From Lepidostoma basale (Eukaryota > Arthropoda > Insecta > Trichoptera > Lepidostomatidae): 64,000 nucleotides of DNA. The stretch covers positions 36,313 through 100,312 of the forward strand of contig JAHDVF020000435.1 of assembly GCA_022606425.2 (NCBI GenBank), read 5' to 3'. Under the pieces are notes generated by a model. It was not told where the DNA came from. It worked only from the letters and a program-made list of their open reading frames with translations, and made no database searches. Both the position numbers and the translations under genes were made by a program. Position 1 is the stretch's first letter; each line of letters starts with the position of its first letter. Positions 41,395-51,254 of this stretch are shown here, piece by piece.

Positions 41395-41970
41395 TAAAAT
41401 TTAACACATTTTTATGGTAACACATTTTTTTTCGCAACAGCTGTTTCGTCAGTCTATGTGGACATCATCAAGTGTAACAATATTTTTTTCAACTGTAAAA
41501 ATTAATTAACAGTTGAAACATATTTGAGTTGTATTTGTACTTTGACTTTTTCGCTGTCTGCTCCATATTATAGTAGGATATTATAATATGGAGCAGACAG
41601 CGAAAAAGGGACTGGTACGGTCATGTTCAAAGAATGGATACTACCAGACTCCCCCCTATATTGCATTGCATAATCAACCTCATAGGACACGAACTCGTGG
41701 AAGACCTCCTAAAAGATGGACGGACAACTGAGAGTCTACCTCATAGGAAGAGCAACACTCTGGAGACCACATAGATCTTCAACAAGGAAGAAGAAGAAGA
41801 AGTTGAAACAATTATTTTAACACCTGATGATGTCAACATAGGTTTACTAAACAACTGTAGCGTAATTTAAAAACATAAAATTGTGATACCATAAACACCA
41901 TTTTATAATTTAACAGTAATAATATTGAAGTATCATAGTGTTTCGGTCAAAACAATGGACTATATATTTG
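41395..41970. repeat. Pal-A element with a LINE-E fragment in its loop
   Basis: Left arm 41395-41545 ('cgcaacagctgtttcgtcag'), right arm 41805-41965 ('acacctgatgatgtcaacat', 'gtttcggtcaaaacaatgga'). The loop holds 41550-41800. Confidence 0.72.
41550..41800 (+). pseudogene. LINE-E fragment with an inverted 5' end
   Basis: Plus strand: SRQRKRDWYGHVQRMDTTRLPPI, then PHRTRTRGRPPKRWTDN. The first 29 bases (ctttttcgctgtctgctcc...) are the inverse of the following 'ggagcagacagcgaaaaag', forming a 25-bp hairpin at 41549-41608, a 5' inversion typical of LINE insertions. Confidence 0.72.
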
Positions 41971-42017
41971 TTATTGTTTTCAAGAGATAAAAAATTATTC
42001 ATGCTAAAAGAAACAGT

Positions 42018-42535
42018 TAAAAAAAGCTAGAATGGCCGTGCACAATGGTGTTCTTCTACCGACCCTTATGTATGAAAGCGAAGCATTAAACTGGCAAAAG
42101 AAGGATAAAAGTAAAATAAATGCAGTAAAAATGAGATCTCTTATACGAATGTGTGGATACTCTGTGTATGATAGTGTCGAATGAAAATAAAGGAAGTGAA
42201 TGCGGTGCGAATGATGGTGTCATGAACAAAATAATGAAAGGATCATTAAGATGGTTTGGACATATGGAAAGAATGAATGAAGAAAAAATGGTAAATAAAT
42301 TATATGTTAATGATGTAAATGGAACCAGATATAGAGGAAGACCGAGGAAAACGTGGCACGATCAAATACATCAAATATTGAATGTCGGCCAGAGATATCG
42401 ACGCGCGTGCATGACACGATGTATGAATGTTGAGGAAGCGAGAGAAATATGTCAGGAGAGAAAAGTGTGGCAGTTCATTATTTCTGCCTGCCCCTTCGGG
42501 GAGACGGCGTGATGGTTAGTTAATTCGTTAGTTAG
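42018..42535 (+). pseudogene. LINE-A2 3' half, well preserved
   Basis: AVHNGVLLPTLMYESEALNWQKKDKS, then frame 42153-42512 SNENKGSECGANDGVMNKIMKGSLRWFGHMERMNEEKM, RGRPRKTWHDQIHQILNVG, MTRCMNVEEAREICQERKVWQFIISACPFGETA, stop, tail. Used as the reference for the A2 subfamily. Confidence 0.9.
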
Positions 42536-42985
42536 TTTACCACATTCAAACGAATACAATATTTCACGTTTCACGAAAGGTTCATAAAAAAAATAACAAA
42601 TCACTTGTGCTTTTAAGTAATCTTCAATTGGGTAATATGATATTCAACCGAATTCTCAGATAACCCATTAAAAGATTCCAAAATCAAAGAAACCAATTAA
42701 ACGGAGAATTTGGTGTTTTCAAAGAATACTTCGAAAGCTTTTGTTTTCATCGACCTTGTCTTTCATTTGTTTTTTGTAATTTGTTAAAATTTGTGGTAAT
42801 TTAAAAAGAAGACTTTGAATACAAAAATAAATGCTGTGCTATAAAACTGTTGGCACTTACCACAAAGTTTTGAGTTATTACGATCGAAGATTTCAACGAT
42901 TTTTGTGATCTGTATTTTTTAGTGCATTATGTTCTCATTGCACTTTGATCCTCATTGAATATAATAACTATCATACGACAACTTT
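42536..42985. other. No recognised feature
   Basis: Unassigned AT-rich sequence. Confidence 0.5.
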
Positions 42986-42989
42986 CCCT

Positions 42990-43380
42990 GTGATTGTTCA
43001 ATCTATACATGGACAAGTGTATGAAAGAACTTGAAGGCATAGACGCTGGAGCTAAGATGAATTGTTTGTCAGTCAGCTACTTATTATATGCAAACGATGC
43101 TGTGTTAATCGCTGACAGTAGAGAAAATTTGCAAGTCTTAGCGTCAAGGATGTATAAGGCTTGCAAAAAGAGTGACCTGGTGATGAATGTGTCTAAATCT
43201 AAAGTGATGTTTTTCGAGAATGAAGAATGTATGACGATTTGTGATATACAGGTAAGTGCGATGGGCGAGAAATTTGAGCTAGTTACCGAATTTACGTATC
43301 TGGGAAGCATGTTTACAAGAGACGGAAAAATGGAGAATGACATCTTCGAGTGTCCTCATAAGACGAAACACGTGTCGTGA
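42990..43380 (+). pseudogene. LINE-A RT palm fragment
   Basis: 128-codon frame: MFNLYMDKCMKELEGIDAGAKM, then LLYANDAVLIADS, where the catalytic YADD is YAND, NVSKSKVMFFENEE and YLGSMFTRDGKMENDI. The D-to-N change at the first catalytic aspartate would kill polymerisation. The 3' part is missing. Confidence 0.85.
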
Positions 43381-43499
43381 ATATTTCATATCATTTATAG
43401 AATTTTGAGTTCTTCTATTTTTAAACAATTATTGTTTATTTTAATAACATCATTATGGAATTCTATACACTTAATCATACATTGATAAATATTAAAGAA

Positions 43500-43986
43500 T
43501 TATTTTCCAATACACTAAGGATACAAGTTGGAGATACACAATTTTAAGTAAAACATAATAAAATAATAAAAAGAGCGAGATACATAAGATTAATGACAAA
43601 TTAATAAAATGAATACACAATTATAATCAGAACAGTGCTTCCCTCAGGTGAGCCAGACTATCACGAAATACGTCAAACTCCGAGGTGATACGAATTCGCA
43701 AAGATATTGCTCTACCTACCGGCATAACCATTGGCAGGTTGGTTCTGCATCGTGGGAGATAAAACAATCTATGGCACCTTTGTCGAAGATAATTATCAGG
43801 GGCGAACAGACCTACATCACTCAGGATTTCTGAGTTGTGTATTCTACCGTCTATCAGTCGAATGAAATGGACACCCAAGTGAATGAAAGAGCCACGGGTT
43901 ATATCCATACTCCCTAAGATAGAGGTATCGCAGAATTTTTTTCTGCACCCTCTCCACCATCAGGGAATATCAAACCTCGTGCTGCA
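43500..43986 (-). pseudogene. LINE-B2 copy
   Basis: Very close to 35.84-36.4 kb. Frame 43627-43908 reads GSFIHLGVHFIRLIDGRIHNSEILSDVGLFAPDNYLRQRCHRLFYLPRCRTNLPMVMPVGRAISL. It is broken at its 5' side by the MITE. Confidence 0.82.
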
Positions 43987-43988
43987 TA

Positions 43989-44395
43989 TGAGGGTATTAT
44001 TTGCAAACCCGGCAAACTCCACCAACAATCAAAAGTGAGATATGAATTGGGTCTTATTCATTATACATTTGCACACAATTTTTATAGATTTTCGGTTTTA
44101 AATTCGGCTTCATTCTGAAGAATTTTGCTATTAAAATATAGGGTTTGTTGCAAACATGGCAACCTCCACTTGAGTGTTGCAAAGCTGGCAAACTCCAAAA
44201 TGAAATTCATTATTTTACTTTAATTATCAACATAATGATGATTATTTCATTGCTGATTACTTTTAAAATACTAACTGGTTGAGATGAAAAAAACAAATAT
44301 CGTAAAAAAGCGCATTTTATTAGCGTATCAGTTTTTTGCGATTTACTCAAAACATCTAATGATGGAGTTTGCCAGGTTTGCAACTAATACCCTCA
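43989..44395. mobile_element. TA-flanked MITE, 407 bp
   Basis: Ends TGAGGGTATTA(T/G)TTGCAA, inverted over about 33 bp with two or so mismatches, flanked by TA on both sides. A Tc1/mariner-type non-autonomous element is inferred from the TA duplication. Internal 'ttgcaaa.c.ggcaaactcc' repeats. No ORF. Confidence 0.82.
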
Positions 44396-44399
44396 TATA

Positions 44400-44480
44400 A
44401 GGGTAGACATAAGAACGCCATTGTGCACTTCCATCTTTGCTTCAGACGATATATTTCTATTCGCAGTAATAACTTTGGAT
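44400..44480 (-). pseudogene. LINE-A fragment
   Basis: 'gaacgccattgtgcacttcc' and 'gcagtaataactttggatgc' are the inverted AVHNGVL and VITANRN region. Confidence 0.65.
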
Positions 44481-44779
44481 GCACCATTTTTTTATACATA
44501 GAGTGTACAAAATGTATTATCCAACCGTTTCAGAATTCCGCTCTTTATCTGAGATAATCTCTACTGCAATACGGGAAACGTAACAACTCGAAGTTGCTTA
44601 TTTTCTATGGTTTAGTTCGGCAACAATTCTTTCTTCTTTTTGTAGCACTCTATCCACGTCAGTGAATTTACAACTGAGTTAATACTGAATTTTCATTACT
44701 TTATTTTGTATTGAATAACGCCGTTCTGATAAACGTAAAATACGCTATTTTAATACCAAACGCGCATGCAACTGAACCG
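44481..44779. other. No recognised feature
   Basis: Contains 'agataatctctactgcaata', also present inverted near 58310. No gene. Confidence 0.4.
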
Positions 44780-44975
44780 AGGATCTGGCAAAATAAGAAT
44801 TATAGTAGAATAAATGCAGTAGGAATGAGATCTTTTAGACGAATATGTTGAAAATCTATTAAAAAGCTAAACTTTTAGTGATTTTCTTGCACTGATTCTT
44901 ATGTATCGAATTGAAGCATGGAACTGGCAAAGGAAGAATAAAATTATAATGAAATAAAAAGTAGATTTTTTGAGA
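44780..44975 (+). pseudogene. LINE-A scraps
   Basis: 'tagtagaataaatgcagtag', 'gaatgagatcttttagacga', then a step back to 'ttgaagcatggaactggcaa'. Two partial copies. Confidence 0.55.
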
Positions 44976-44997
44976 AAACAGATTTGATTTAATTTAA

Positions 44998-45256
44998 ATT
45001 ATTATTATTATTATTTCGTCGAATCGCTGTTTACATCATGACAGCATGAGCCAAATCGATGTAAATGGTATTATAGCCATCATAGTGATTCTCATGACAT
45101 GTGATAGGTAGCTAATCTATCGCCATTTTATTTTCACGTGAATTCTACACCAGACCAAAGACAGTGTGACAATCACACTGCCCTCGCCAGGAATCGTACT
45201 CGGAACCTTCGGGATGACAGTCAATGCAATTACCACTCGGCCACGAAGGCCGAAAC
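44998..45256 (-). mobile_element. tRNA-derived SINE
   Basis: Complete in inverse: ATA-rich tail, body, box B region 'aggaatcgtactcggaacct' (decayed) and head 'accactcggccacgaaggcc'. Confidence 0.9.
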
Positions 45257-45718
45257 TTCAGTTTGATTTGATAAACAGTTCATTTCTAAAAAAGCGTCAT
45301 TATCGAATTTCATAGTGTAAACGGTAGTTTATAAAAAATGTATATTTATTAAATTTGACCAAATTAGATAAGGTGAATAATAAATAATATAATACAACAA
45401 ATAAAAAGGTAACATAACATAACAACAAATAAAAAAGTGTTGTGAAAATACAATGTTTTCAAAAAGTTATTTAAATGTGAATCCACAACACAGACTGATA
45501 TAAAAGAATGAAGTATAAAAGAAAACCTATAAGCTATTTTTATACTGTCAAAACTGACAACATTCAGGAAAATTTTGTTTTAATATTTAGTTTGTATATA
45601 AGAATTTAAATGTTACATTTTTCTTGAACTTTCCCTATTTCGACCAAAAATGGTATAATACTTCAATGAATTTGATGGTTAATAACAGTTGTATTCATAA
45701 GTTTTGTATTTTTCTCAG
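45257..45718. other. Probable intron 5' of the claudin-like coding exon
   Basis: AT-rich with no ORF. It ends in a polypyrimidine tract and AG (45717-45718, 'gtatttttctcag'), a good splice acceptor. Confidence 0.5.
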
Positions 45719-45903
45719 GTAAAAACAATCCATCAAGATGTCTACATCAACGATCAACATGGAAGAGAGGAAGCCCCTCATGGACCAGCTCATGTTTGAA
45801 AGGAGAATGCTGTTTGGATGTACAGCTCTCATAGGAGTCGGGATCCTGGTCTGGATAACGGCGATCTCCACAGATCACTGGTTCGTCGTCCAAGGAGGGC
45901 ATG
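45719..45903 (+). CDS. Claudin/PMP22-like membrane protein, first coding exon
   Basis: Acceptor AG at 45717-45718, a 19-base 5' UTR, ATG at 45738, donor GTACGA at 45904 (phase 1). It encodes 55 residues and one base. Residues 1-22 are a charged cytoplasmic start ([15 protein letters not shown]); about 24-44 form a hydrophobic first membrane helix ([20 protein letters not shown]); DHWF (46-49) supplies the conserved Trp that begins the first extracellular loop of claudin-fold proteins. Such proteins form cell junction strands or act as channel accessory subunits; which one applies cannot be told here. The acceptor upstream implies an untranslated first exon elsewhere. This is non-repeat sequence in a repeat sea, and it joins in phase with 47658-48059, which supports a real gene. 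I do not recognise a specific ortholog. Confidence 0.8.
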
Positions 45904-45982
45904 GTACGAGAAACACTTATTTTATATGACTTCTTCTTATACATCTTCTAATTTATCTTATTATATAAAAGACGAAGAACAT

Positions 45983-46155
45983 TAAACGACCTTCGTGGCA
46001 AGAGTTTGTACTGTCACATCGTGAAGGTCCCGGGTTCGATTTTAGGCATGGCAGTGTCATTGTTACACTGTCTTTGGTCTGGTATAGAATTCGCGTGACA
46101 ATAAAATGGCGATAGATTCGATACCTATCACATGTCATTAAATTAATGTAATCGC
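45983..46155 (+). mobile_element. tRNA-derived SINE, 3'-truncated
   Basis: Head 'aacgaccttcgtggcaagag', box B GGGTTCGATTTTA, body to 'aaaatggcgatagattcgat'; it is joined to LINE-D at about 46156. Confidence 0.85.
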
Positions 46156-46580
46156 TATGTGTGGGTTGGAAACTGTGACCCTCACCAAGAGAAATGTAGA
46201 AAGATTGAGAGTCACGCAGCGTTCCATGGAAAGACATATGCTCGGCGTCAGTCTCCGAGATAGAATCCGAAATGAGGGGATTAGACGCCGAACAAAAATA
46301 ACGGACATCATGGAACGACTAGCGAGACTGAAGTGGCAATGGGCGGGTCATGTGGCGAGACAGAGTGAGAATAGATGGACCCAGAAAATAATAAGGTGGA
46401 GACCATGGGAGAATAGAAGAAACGTCGGCAGGCCGCAAAAAAAGGTGGGCCGACGACATTGCTGCCGTGGGGAGGGGGGGGGGTAATGTGGCTACGGCTG
46501 GCAGGAGATAGAGACGAGTGGAAGGGAAGGGAAGAGGCCTATGTCCAGCAGTGGACCGATAAGGGCTGACGAAAAAGAAG
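46156..46580 (+). pseudogene. LINE-D 3' end
   Basis: CGLETVTLTKRNVERLRVTQRSMERHMLGVSLRDRIRNEGIRRRTKITDI, RLKWQWAGHVARQSENRW, RRNVGRPQKK, then (frameshift) GWQEIETSG..EEAYVQQWTDKG and a stop, with a GAAGAA tail. This C-terminal wording is very common in lepidopteran genomes. Confidence 0.9.
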
Positions 46581-46884
46581 AAGAATAATCGCTAAAAACA
46601 CATGTTATACAGTAATTGGGTTTACAAGACCTGTTGTATATACATAGAAGTGAGTAGAAATTAAACTATAATAAATGTGTCCTGGAGACCCTTTTGAATT
46701 TGCCTTTTTTTGGAATGATGCATTCTCCAGTCAACGTAAGGCCCGCATGGACGGGGAACTTGCCTAGGGATTGTATGAGCGAAGCTGACGAAATGGCGCC
46801 GCTGCTTTATATAAAAGCTTCGGGTAAGCGGTGGGTTCTATGTTGTTTCTAAAAATATAAATTGTATTTTGTTTTTACGAATAT
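46581..46884. other. Unassigned; contains a TATA motif
   Basis: 46731-46860 is GC-richer than its surroundings and contains 'gctttatataaaagcttcgg' (46804-46823) followed by 'ggtaagcg', a possible donor. It may be a fragment of another element's promoter. Confidence 0.35.
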
Positions 46885-47145
46885 CCACAAAATCCAATCT
46901 TCATAGATGGCGCTAGTGTGTAGATTGAAATAGAACATGTGAAGTGTGGTGTTACGTAGTAGCATATATACAACTTCCAAAAATTTGTCAGACATGGTGG
47001 TCGTAAGAAGGGTGGAATGGGGAATGTTGTATTACATGCGCTTAACCCAACCAATGACAGGTCATAAGTCCTGTGAACACCTCGATCACCATGTTCTGTT
47101 TCCAATTTACATATTCGTCTCTATTGAGATACAATTAATATAAAT
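46885..47145 (-). repeat. Rpt-1 copy
   Basis: 'atggcgctagtgtgtagatt' to 'tctattgagatacaattaat', same order as the other copies. Confidence 0.72.
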
Positions 47146-47186
47146 TGTAGATAAACTTAAGGCGTTAACACAGTGGAATTCCATAA

Positions 47187-47611
47187 TGACGAATTTTTGT
47201 GCATTAAAACACTGTTTTTTCCACTTTTGAGTTTATTTTTCTCGACATGTTTCGAAGGCTTACACCTTCATCATCGGGAGAACGTTATAAACTAACCAAA
47301 ATTATTACAGACTGAGTGCAAGAACCTAGAATTATATATAACATGTGTTTACTTGGCTAGTACTAGGGAGATAACAATAGGTATGCATATCAATGGGTTA
47401 AATTTTGAAAGGATTTTTAGATGGAAGTATCAAGTTGAGGGTGTTTTATTGCTCTTAGGCTATTGATTAAGTAAGGCACTCAGTTTGTAATATTTTTGGT
47501 TAATTTATATCGTTCTTCCGATGATGAAGGTGTACGCCTTTGAAACATGTCGAGAAAAATAAACTCAAAAGTGGAAAAAAAAGGTGTTTTAATTTATGAA
47601 AATTCGTCAAT
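47187..47611. repeat. Pal-E element, both arms and both modules
   Basis: Outer ends 'tgacgaatttttgtgcatta' and inverse 'ttatgaaaattcgtcaa'. The left arm module is on the minus strand (47239-47282), the right arm module on the plus strand (about 47512-47553). The spacer is about 230 bp. Confidence 0.82.
47239..47282 (-). ncRNA. Hammerhead-ribozyme-like motif in Pal-E
   Basis: Minus strand: stem I UUCUC, core CCGAUGA (one change from CUGAUGA), extra U, stem II GAAGG with CCUUC, GAA, ACAUGU, C17, stem I partner GAGAA (5 perfect pairs). U4 to C in the core is likely to reduce catalysis. Confidence 0.65.
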
Positions 47612-47657
47612 AAAATATAAATCAAAAGTTCTTATAAAAAATATTTGATTGTTTCAG

Positions 47658-48059
47658 GTATATTCGTCCCGCAGACAAGAAGATATTTCGTCAGCAGCCA
47701 CTCTGGACTTTGGAAGGTGTGCAGATCAGTCCTGGTCACATCTCCCGAGCAGCTGAGAGACAGTCTTGCCGGGAGACCGTTTATCTCGATGAGGACTACG
47801 TCCACAACCCCCAATCCTGACATCACGACTCCGCCTTTCATTCCCCAATCTGACTCCATCAATACTAAACCCATTCCTGCTAAAAATAGCGTTCTTTCAA
47901 GCCCAGGCTATTCTAAATCCTCCCGAAACATGGTAAACTCAATTTCTTCCGATTCTACTATTCCTTCGCCTCTTAACGCTACGGCAAATGTAACGATAGT
48001 TGTGACCACTCCTATTCCAATTTTGAATGCATCAATGGCAGCAAAAATGATTCCATTCA
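47658..48059 (+). CDS. Claudin/PMP22-like membrane protein, second coding exon
   Basis: Acceptor 'ttgtttcag', donor GTAAGT at 48060; 402 bases, phase 1 at both ends, so the exon is symmetric. With the first exon it gives residues 56-189. GLW at 72-74 and C77 complete the W...GLW..C signature of the claudin family, 24 residues after W48. In typical claudins the partner cysteine follows about ten residues later. Here it does not: residues 102-181 are a Thr/Ser/Pro/Asn-rich stretch (TTSTTPNPDITTPP and on) with three N-glycosylation sequons (N162, N166, N179) and no cysteine. The second Cys and the later membrane helices must be in exons beyond the window or not recognised. The extension looks mucin-like and would lie outside the cell. 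Confidence 0.78.
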
Positions 48060-48699
48060 GTAAGTATTCTTAATGATATACATTTAGCTTTAAAACCACT
48101 GAACCAAGTAGCGCTTTTATATACAATATTTAACCCTAAAATCCTACAAGGGGTGCTGGGGCAACCCAGAAGGTTTTATAATGCACAACTTTGATTTCCC
48201 GCGTATTTAATTTAAAAGTGGAATTAGTTCTTAAAAAACATCAATTTATTTCATTATAGTTTTGATTTTGATCTTTTTCCATAACCTAAGCAACTTCATA
48301 GTGAATAAGAATTTTTTATTTCACTATTATACATATAAATTTACAATAACATTAAAGCCAAATCGTAAGTCGTACCAGCGGTCTTCTCAATATTATCCTA
48401 TCATCGTTTTTTTTTAAATTACTATATGCAATTTGTTTTTTTGTACAATAAAACTACATATTAAGTGGTTTAAACATAAAGCAGAGAAAATAAGCAAAAA
48501 CTGTTTTTGTTACATATGTCATGTTAAATAAATTATAATTCTATCATTACGCACTTTTGCATAGTTATTGGGCCTTTCTGTTTAAGACCAATTGGCCACA
48601 AAAAATCATTTTTGACTTTTTGTACACTTGGTACCTTTGTAATGTCCAGCGTTCTATTGATTAAGCCGTCCGTTACATTCAATTATCATAACATTTTAT
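48060..48699. other. Start of a long intron; nothing else recognised
   Basis: AT-rich, no ORF. A Pal-B remnant ('ttggccttgctagggtatta') lies at 48712-48740. Confidence 0.5.
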
Positions 48700-48931
48700 A
48701 GGATTCTCATTTTTGGCCTTGCTAGGGTATTATCAAATATCTTTCGCCAGTTTCAATCCATGGGATGCTTGCACCAAAGTGTAATATTTTTTATGTTTCT
48801 TGGGATGCCACTTGGGCCATTGATATGGTAGTTTCCCGTTGCCATCCACATGTGTTTACATCAGAATATTTGAACCCAATTACTGTATACAATTTTTTTT
48901 ACTATCATGATTTTTTTATAATATCAATTTC

Positions 48932-49002
48932 ACATGAATTCTACACCAGACCAAGAGAGTATGACAATCACACTGCCATCGCTGGGAATCGAACCCGGGA
49001 CC
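48932..49002 (-). mobile_element. SINE head fragment joined to a LINE-A tail
   Basis: 'cacatgaattctacaccaga', 'cactgccatcgctgggaatc', 'gaacccgggacctt' (box B inverse) ends directly at the LINE-A tail. Confidence 0.8.
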
Positions 49003-49425
49003 TTAAAAAACTAACTAACTAACTAACTAACCATCACGCCGTCTCCGAGAAGAGGTAGTCAGAAAGAATGGACTGCCACACTTTTCTTTTCTGACATATT
49101 TCTCTCGCTTCCTTAACATTCGTATATTTGTCATGTCGATTTCTCTGACTCCTCACGTGGCCGACATTCAATATTTGATTTATTTGATCGTGCCACGTTT
49201 TCCTCGGCCTTCCTCTATTTCTGGTTCCGTTTACATCGTTAACATAAAATTTTATTACTATTCTTTCTTCATTTATTATTTGCATATGTCCAAACCATCT
49301 TAATGACCCTTTTATTATTTTCTTCATAACACCATCATTCGCACCGCATTCACTTCTTATATTTTCATTCGACACTATCAAACCCAGAGCATTCACACAT
49401 TCGTCTAAGAGATCTCATTTCTAAT
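49003..49425 (-). pseudogene. LINE-A2 3' end
   Basis: Frame 49034-49396: SNENIRSECGANDGVMKKIIKGSLRWFGHM, NRGRPRKTWHDQINQILNVGHVRSQRNRH, NVKEAREICQKRKVWQSILSDYLFSETA, stop, (GTTA)n tail of five units. Confidence 0.9.
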
Positions 49426-49454
49426 TTAATAACTTAAAAAAATAAATTCACTTT

Positions 49455-49790
49455 TACAAATAGATACCTCGGTCTTCCTGTACTTCTAGTTCCATTTACA
49501 TTTTCAACATATACTTTTTTTATCATTCTTTCTTTATTCATTCATCCTTTCATTATTTTGTTTATAACACCATCATTCGCACGGCATTCGTCTAAGAGAT
49601 CTCATTTCTACAGCATTTTTTTTACTTTTATCCTACTTTTGCCAGTTCCACGCTTCGCTTCCATACATAAAGGGTCTGTAGAAGAACACCATTTATAGAA
49701 GAACACCATTGTGCACGCCATTTTAGCTTTTTGGATAGATTTTTGTTTGCGATGACAACTTTAAGTGCACCATTCACTTTGTTACAAAAA
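49455..49790 (-). pseudogene. LINE-A2 internal fragment
   Basis: Inverse of the GTRSTGRPR, NERMIKKVYVEN, VMNKIMKG and GSEAWNWQK parts with deletions between, then AVHNGV and VIANKNLS near 49690-49760. Confidence 0.72.
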
Positions 49791-50385
49791 ATACTAGAAA
49801 ACGGGAATTTATTTGTATAAATTTGTCCTGCGGTGCGATGGTCACACTCTATGTAAATATCCGAGATTAGATCGCCAGGCTTTAAGGGCGTTTTTTGTTT
49901 GCGTTTTAAATAAATTTGGGCAGTACTTAATCTAAATTACTGTCAACCAGAATACGGGGCGTAATAAAGAAATACCCAGAAGTACTAAACACCAGAAAAT
50001 TTCAAAGTAAATTAATGTAAAAATTCGTAAACTTCAATTTCTTTGACGCTCGAAGCTCGTAAAAGCGCCTGCCCGTAGTTGGAACTTGGGCCGTTCGCTT
50101 CTCCGATAAGTTAACATTTTTAACTTTCTTTTACGCGAGGTTTAAGAGTAAGAACAATGAGGAACGGGCAAGATTCAATATAAGAAGACAGGAAGTTAAC
50201 GTCGAGTTTTTATTTGATTACCCTTAACGTTGATGTTTCTTTTTAACGTGTGATTTTTCCCTTGGACGGTGGAGCTGCGTGGATCCATAAATTTTCTTTT
50301 AAACTTTTCCTTCGCTTCGAGATTGCGTTGAATATCATTAACATTTAGACACTTTCCACCGACATATTACTAAAAGTATATTGCT
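49791..50385. other. No recognised feature
   Basis: Relatively complex sequence without clear repeat landmarks and without long ORFs. Confidence 0.45.
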
Positions 50386-50520
50386 TCTTGAACAATGATG
50401 TAAAACTCTTTACTAACGACTGTTTTCTAGAAGTATAGTATAGTAAGTATAGGCACAACGTGTGATTAACATACACTATAATAAAACTTTTAGAAAGCAG
50501 ACGTTTTCATTCAAATGAAT
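50386..50520. repeat. Pal-B element, decayed
   Basis: 'tcttgaacaatgatgtaaaa', 'cgactgttttctagaagtat', then 'aaagcagacgttttcattca'. Confidence 0.6.
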
Positions 50521-50865
50521 TATTATATGCAAAAACTCCAAATCCTGCAAAATAAGGCTACCCGTTTATCGCTTGGTGCGCCTTCATGGACCAGGATTAC
50601 ACAACTGCATCTAGAATCCCGATGATGGATGAATTCATTCTGAAACTTGCCGAACGTTTTTACAAAGGACTCCCTTCACATCCCAACGCCAAAGACCTCT
50701 CAAATTACGACCCATCAATTTCCAGCCGCCACAAGCGCCCAAAATTATAACGCATAAACTAACAACCCACCAAATCACCTTCCAACAATGCTCCCATTAG
50801 GCGTAAAAGGAATAGCCACATGAGCTGAACCTCTGTAAGTCCAATTATTCAGTATATTCTACAAT
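50521..50865 (+). pseudogene. LINE-G (jockey-like) 3' end
   Basis: MQKLQILQNKATRLSLGAPSWTRITQLHLES, then MMDEFILKLAERFYKGLPSHPNAKDLSNYDPS, and a 3' UTR shared with 41.05-41.15 kb. The LQ.VQNK..R...AP...R..QLH order is usual in jockey-type LINEs. Confidence 0.8.
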
Positions 50866-50879
50866 TAACTTACATAATA

Positions 50880-51098
50880 AGTTTCATAAAGAAAGGATCA
50901 TTAAGATGGTTTGGACATATGGAAAGAATGAATGAAGAAATAATGGTAAAAAAATATATCTTAACGATGTAAATGGAACCAGAAATAGAGGAAGACCGAG
51001 GAAAACGTGGCACGATCAAATAAATCAAATATTGAATGTTGGCCATGTGAGGAGTCAGAGAAATCAACGCGCGTGCATGACACGATGTATGAATGGCC
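50880..51098 (+). pseudogene. LINE-A2 fragment, first of a duplicated pair
   Basis: Shares private variants with 51280-51475 ('atgttggccatgtgaggagt', 'agagaaatcaacgcgcgtgc'). It breaks at 'gtatgaatg' into unrelated sequence (51099-51250). Confidence 0.82.
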
Positions 51099-51254
51099 TC
51101 TTCTATTTGGTTTTGTAGGAATGCTGAGGGCTTTTAGACAATATTTTCCCTGTCTCTTTGCAACACATATCTGTACCACCGGAGTCGAGATTTTCTCATC
51201 TTGTCGGTTATTGTGGCAACCTTAAAGCTATCCCTCAGGTATTCATTCCTTACG

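Larger units (their letters stand above)
45904..47657 (+). other. Intron 1 of the claudin-like gene
   Basis: About 1.75 kb, GT...AG. It holds a SINE, a LINE-D end, an Rpt-1 copy and a Pal-E element; most of its length is transposon. Confidence 0.75.
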
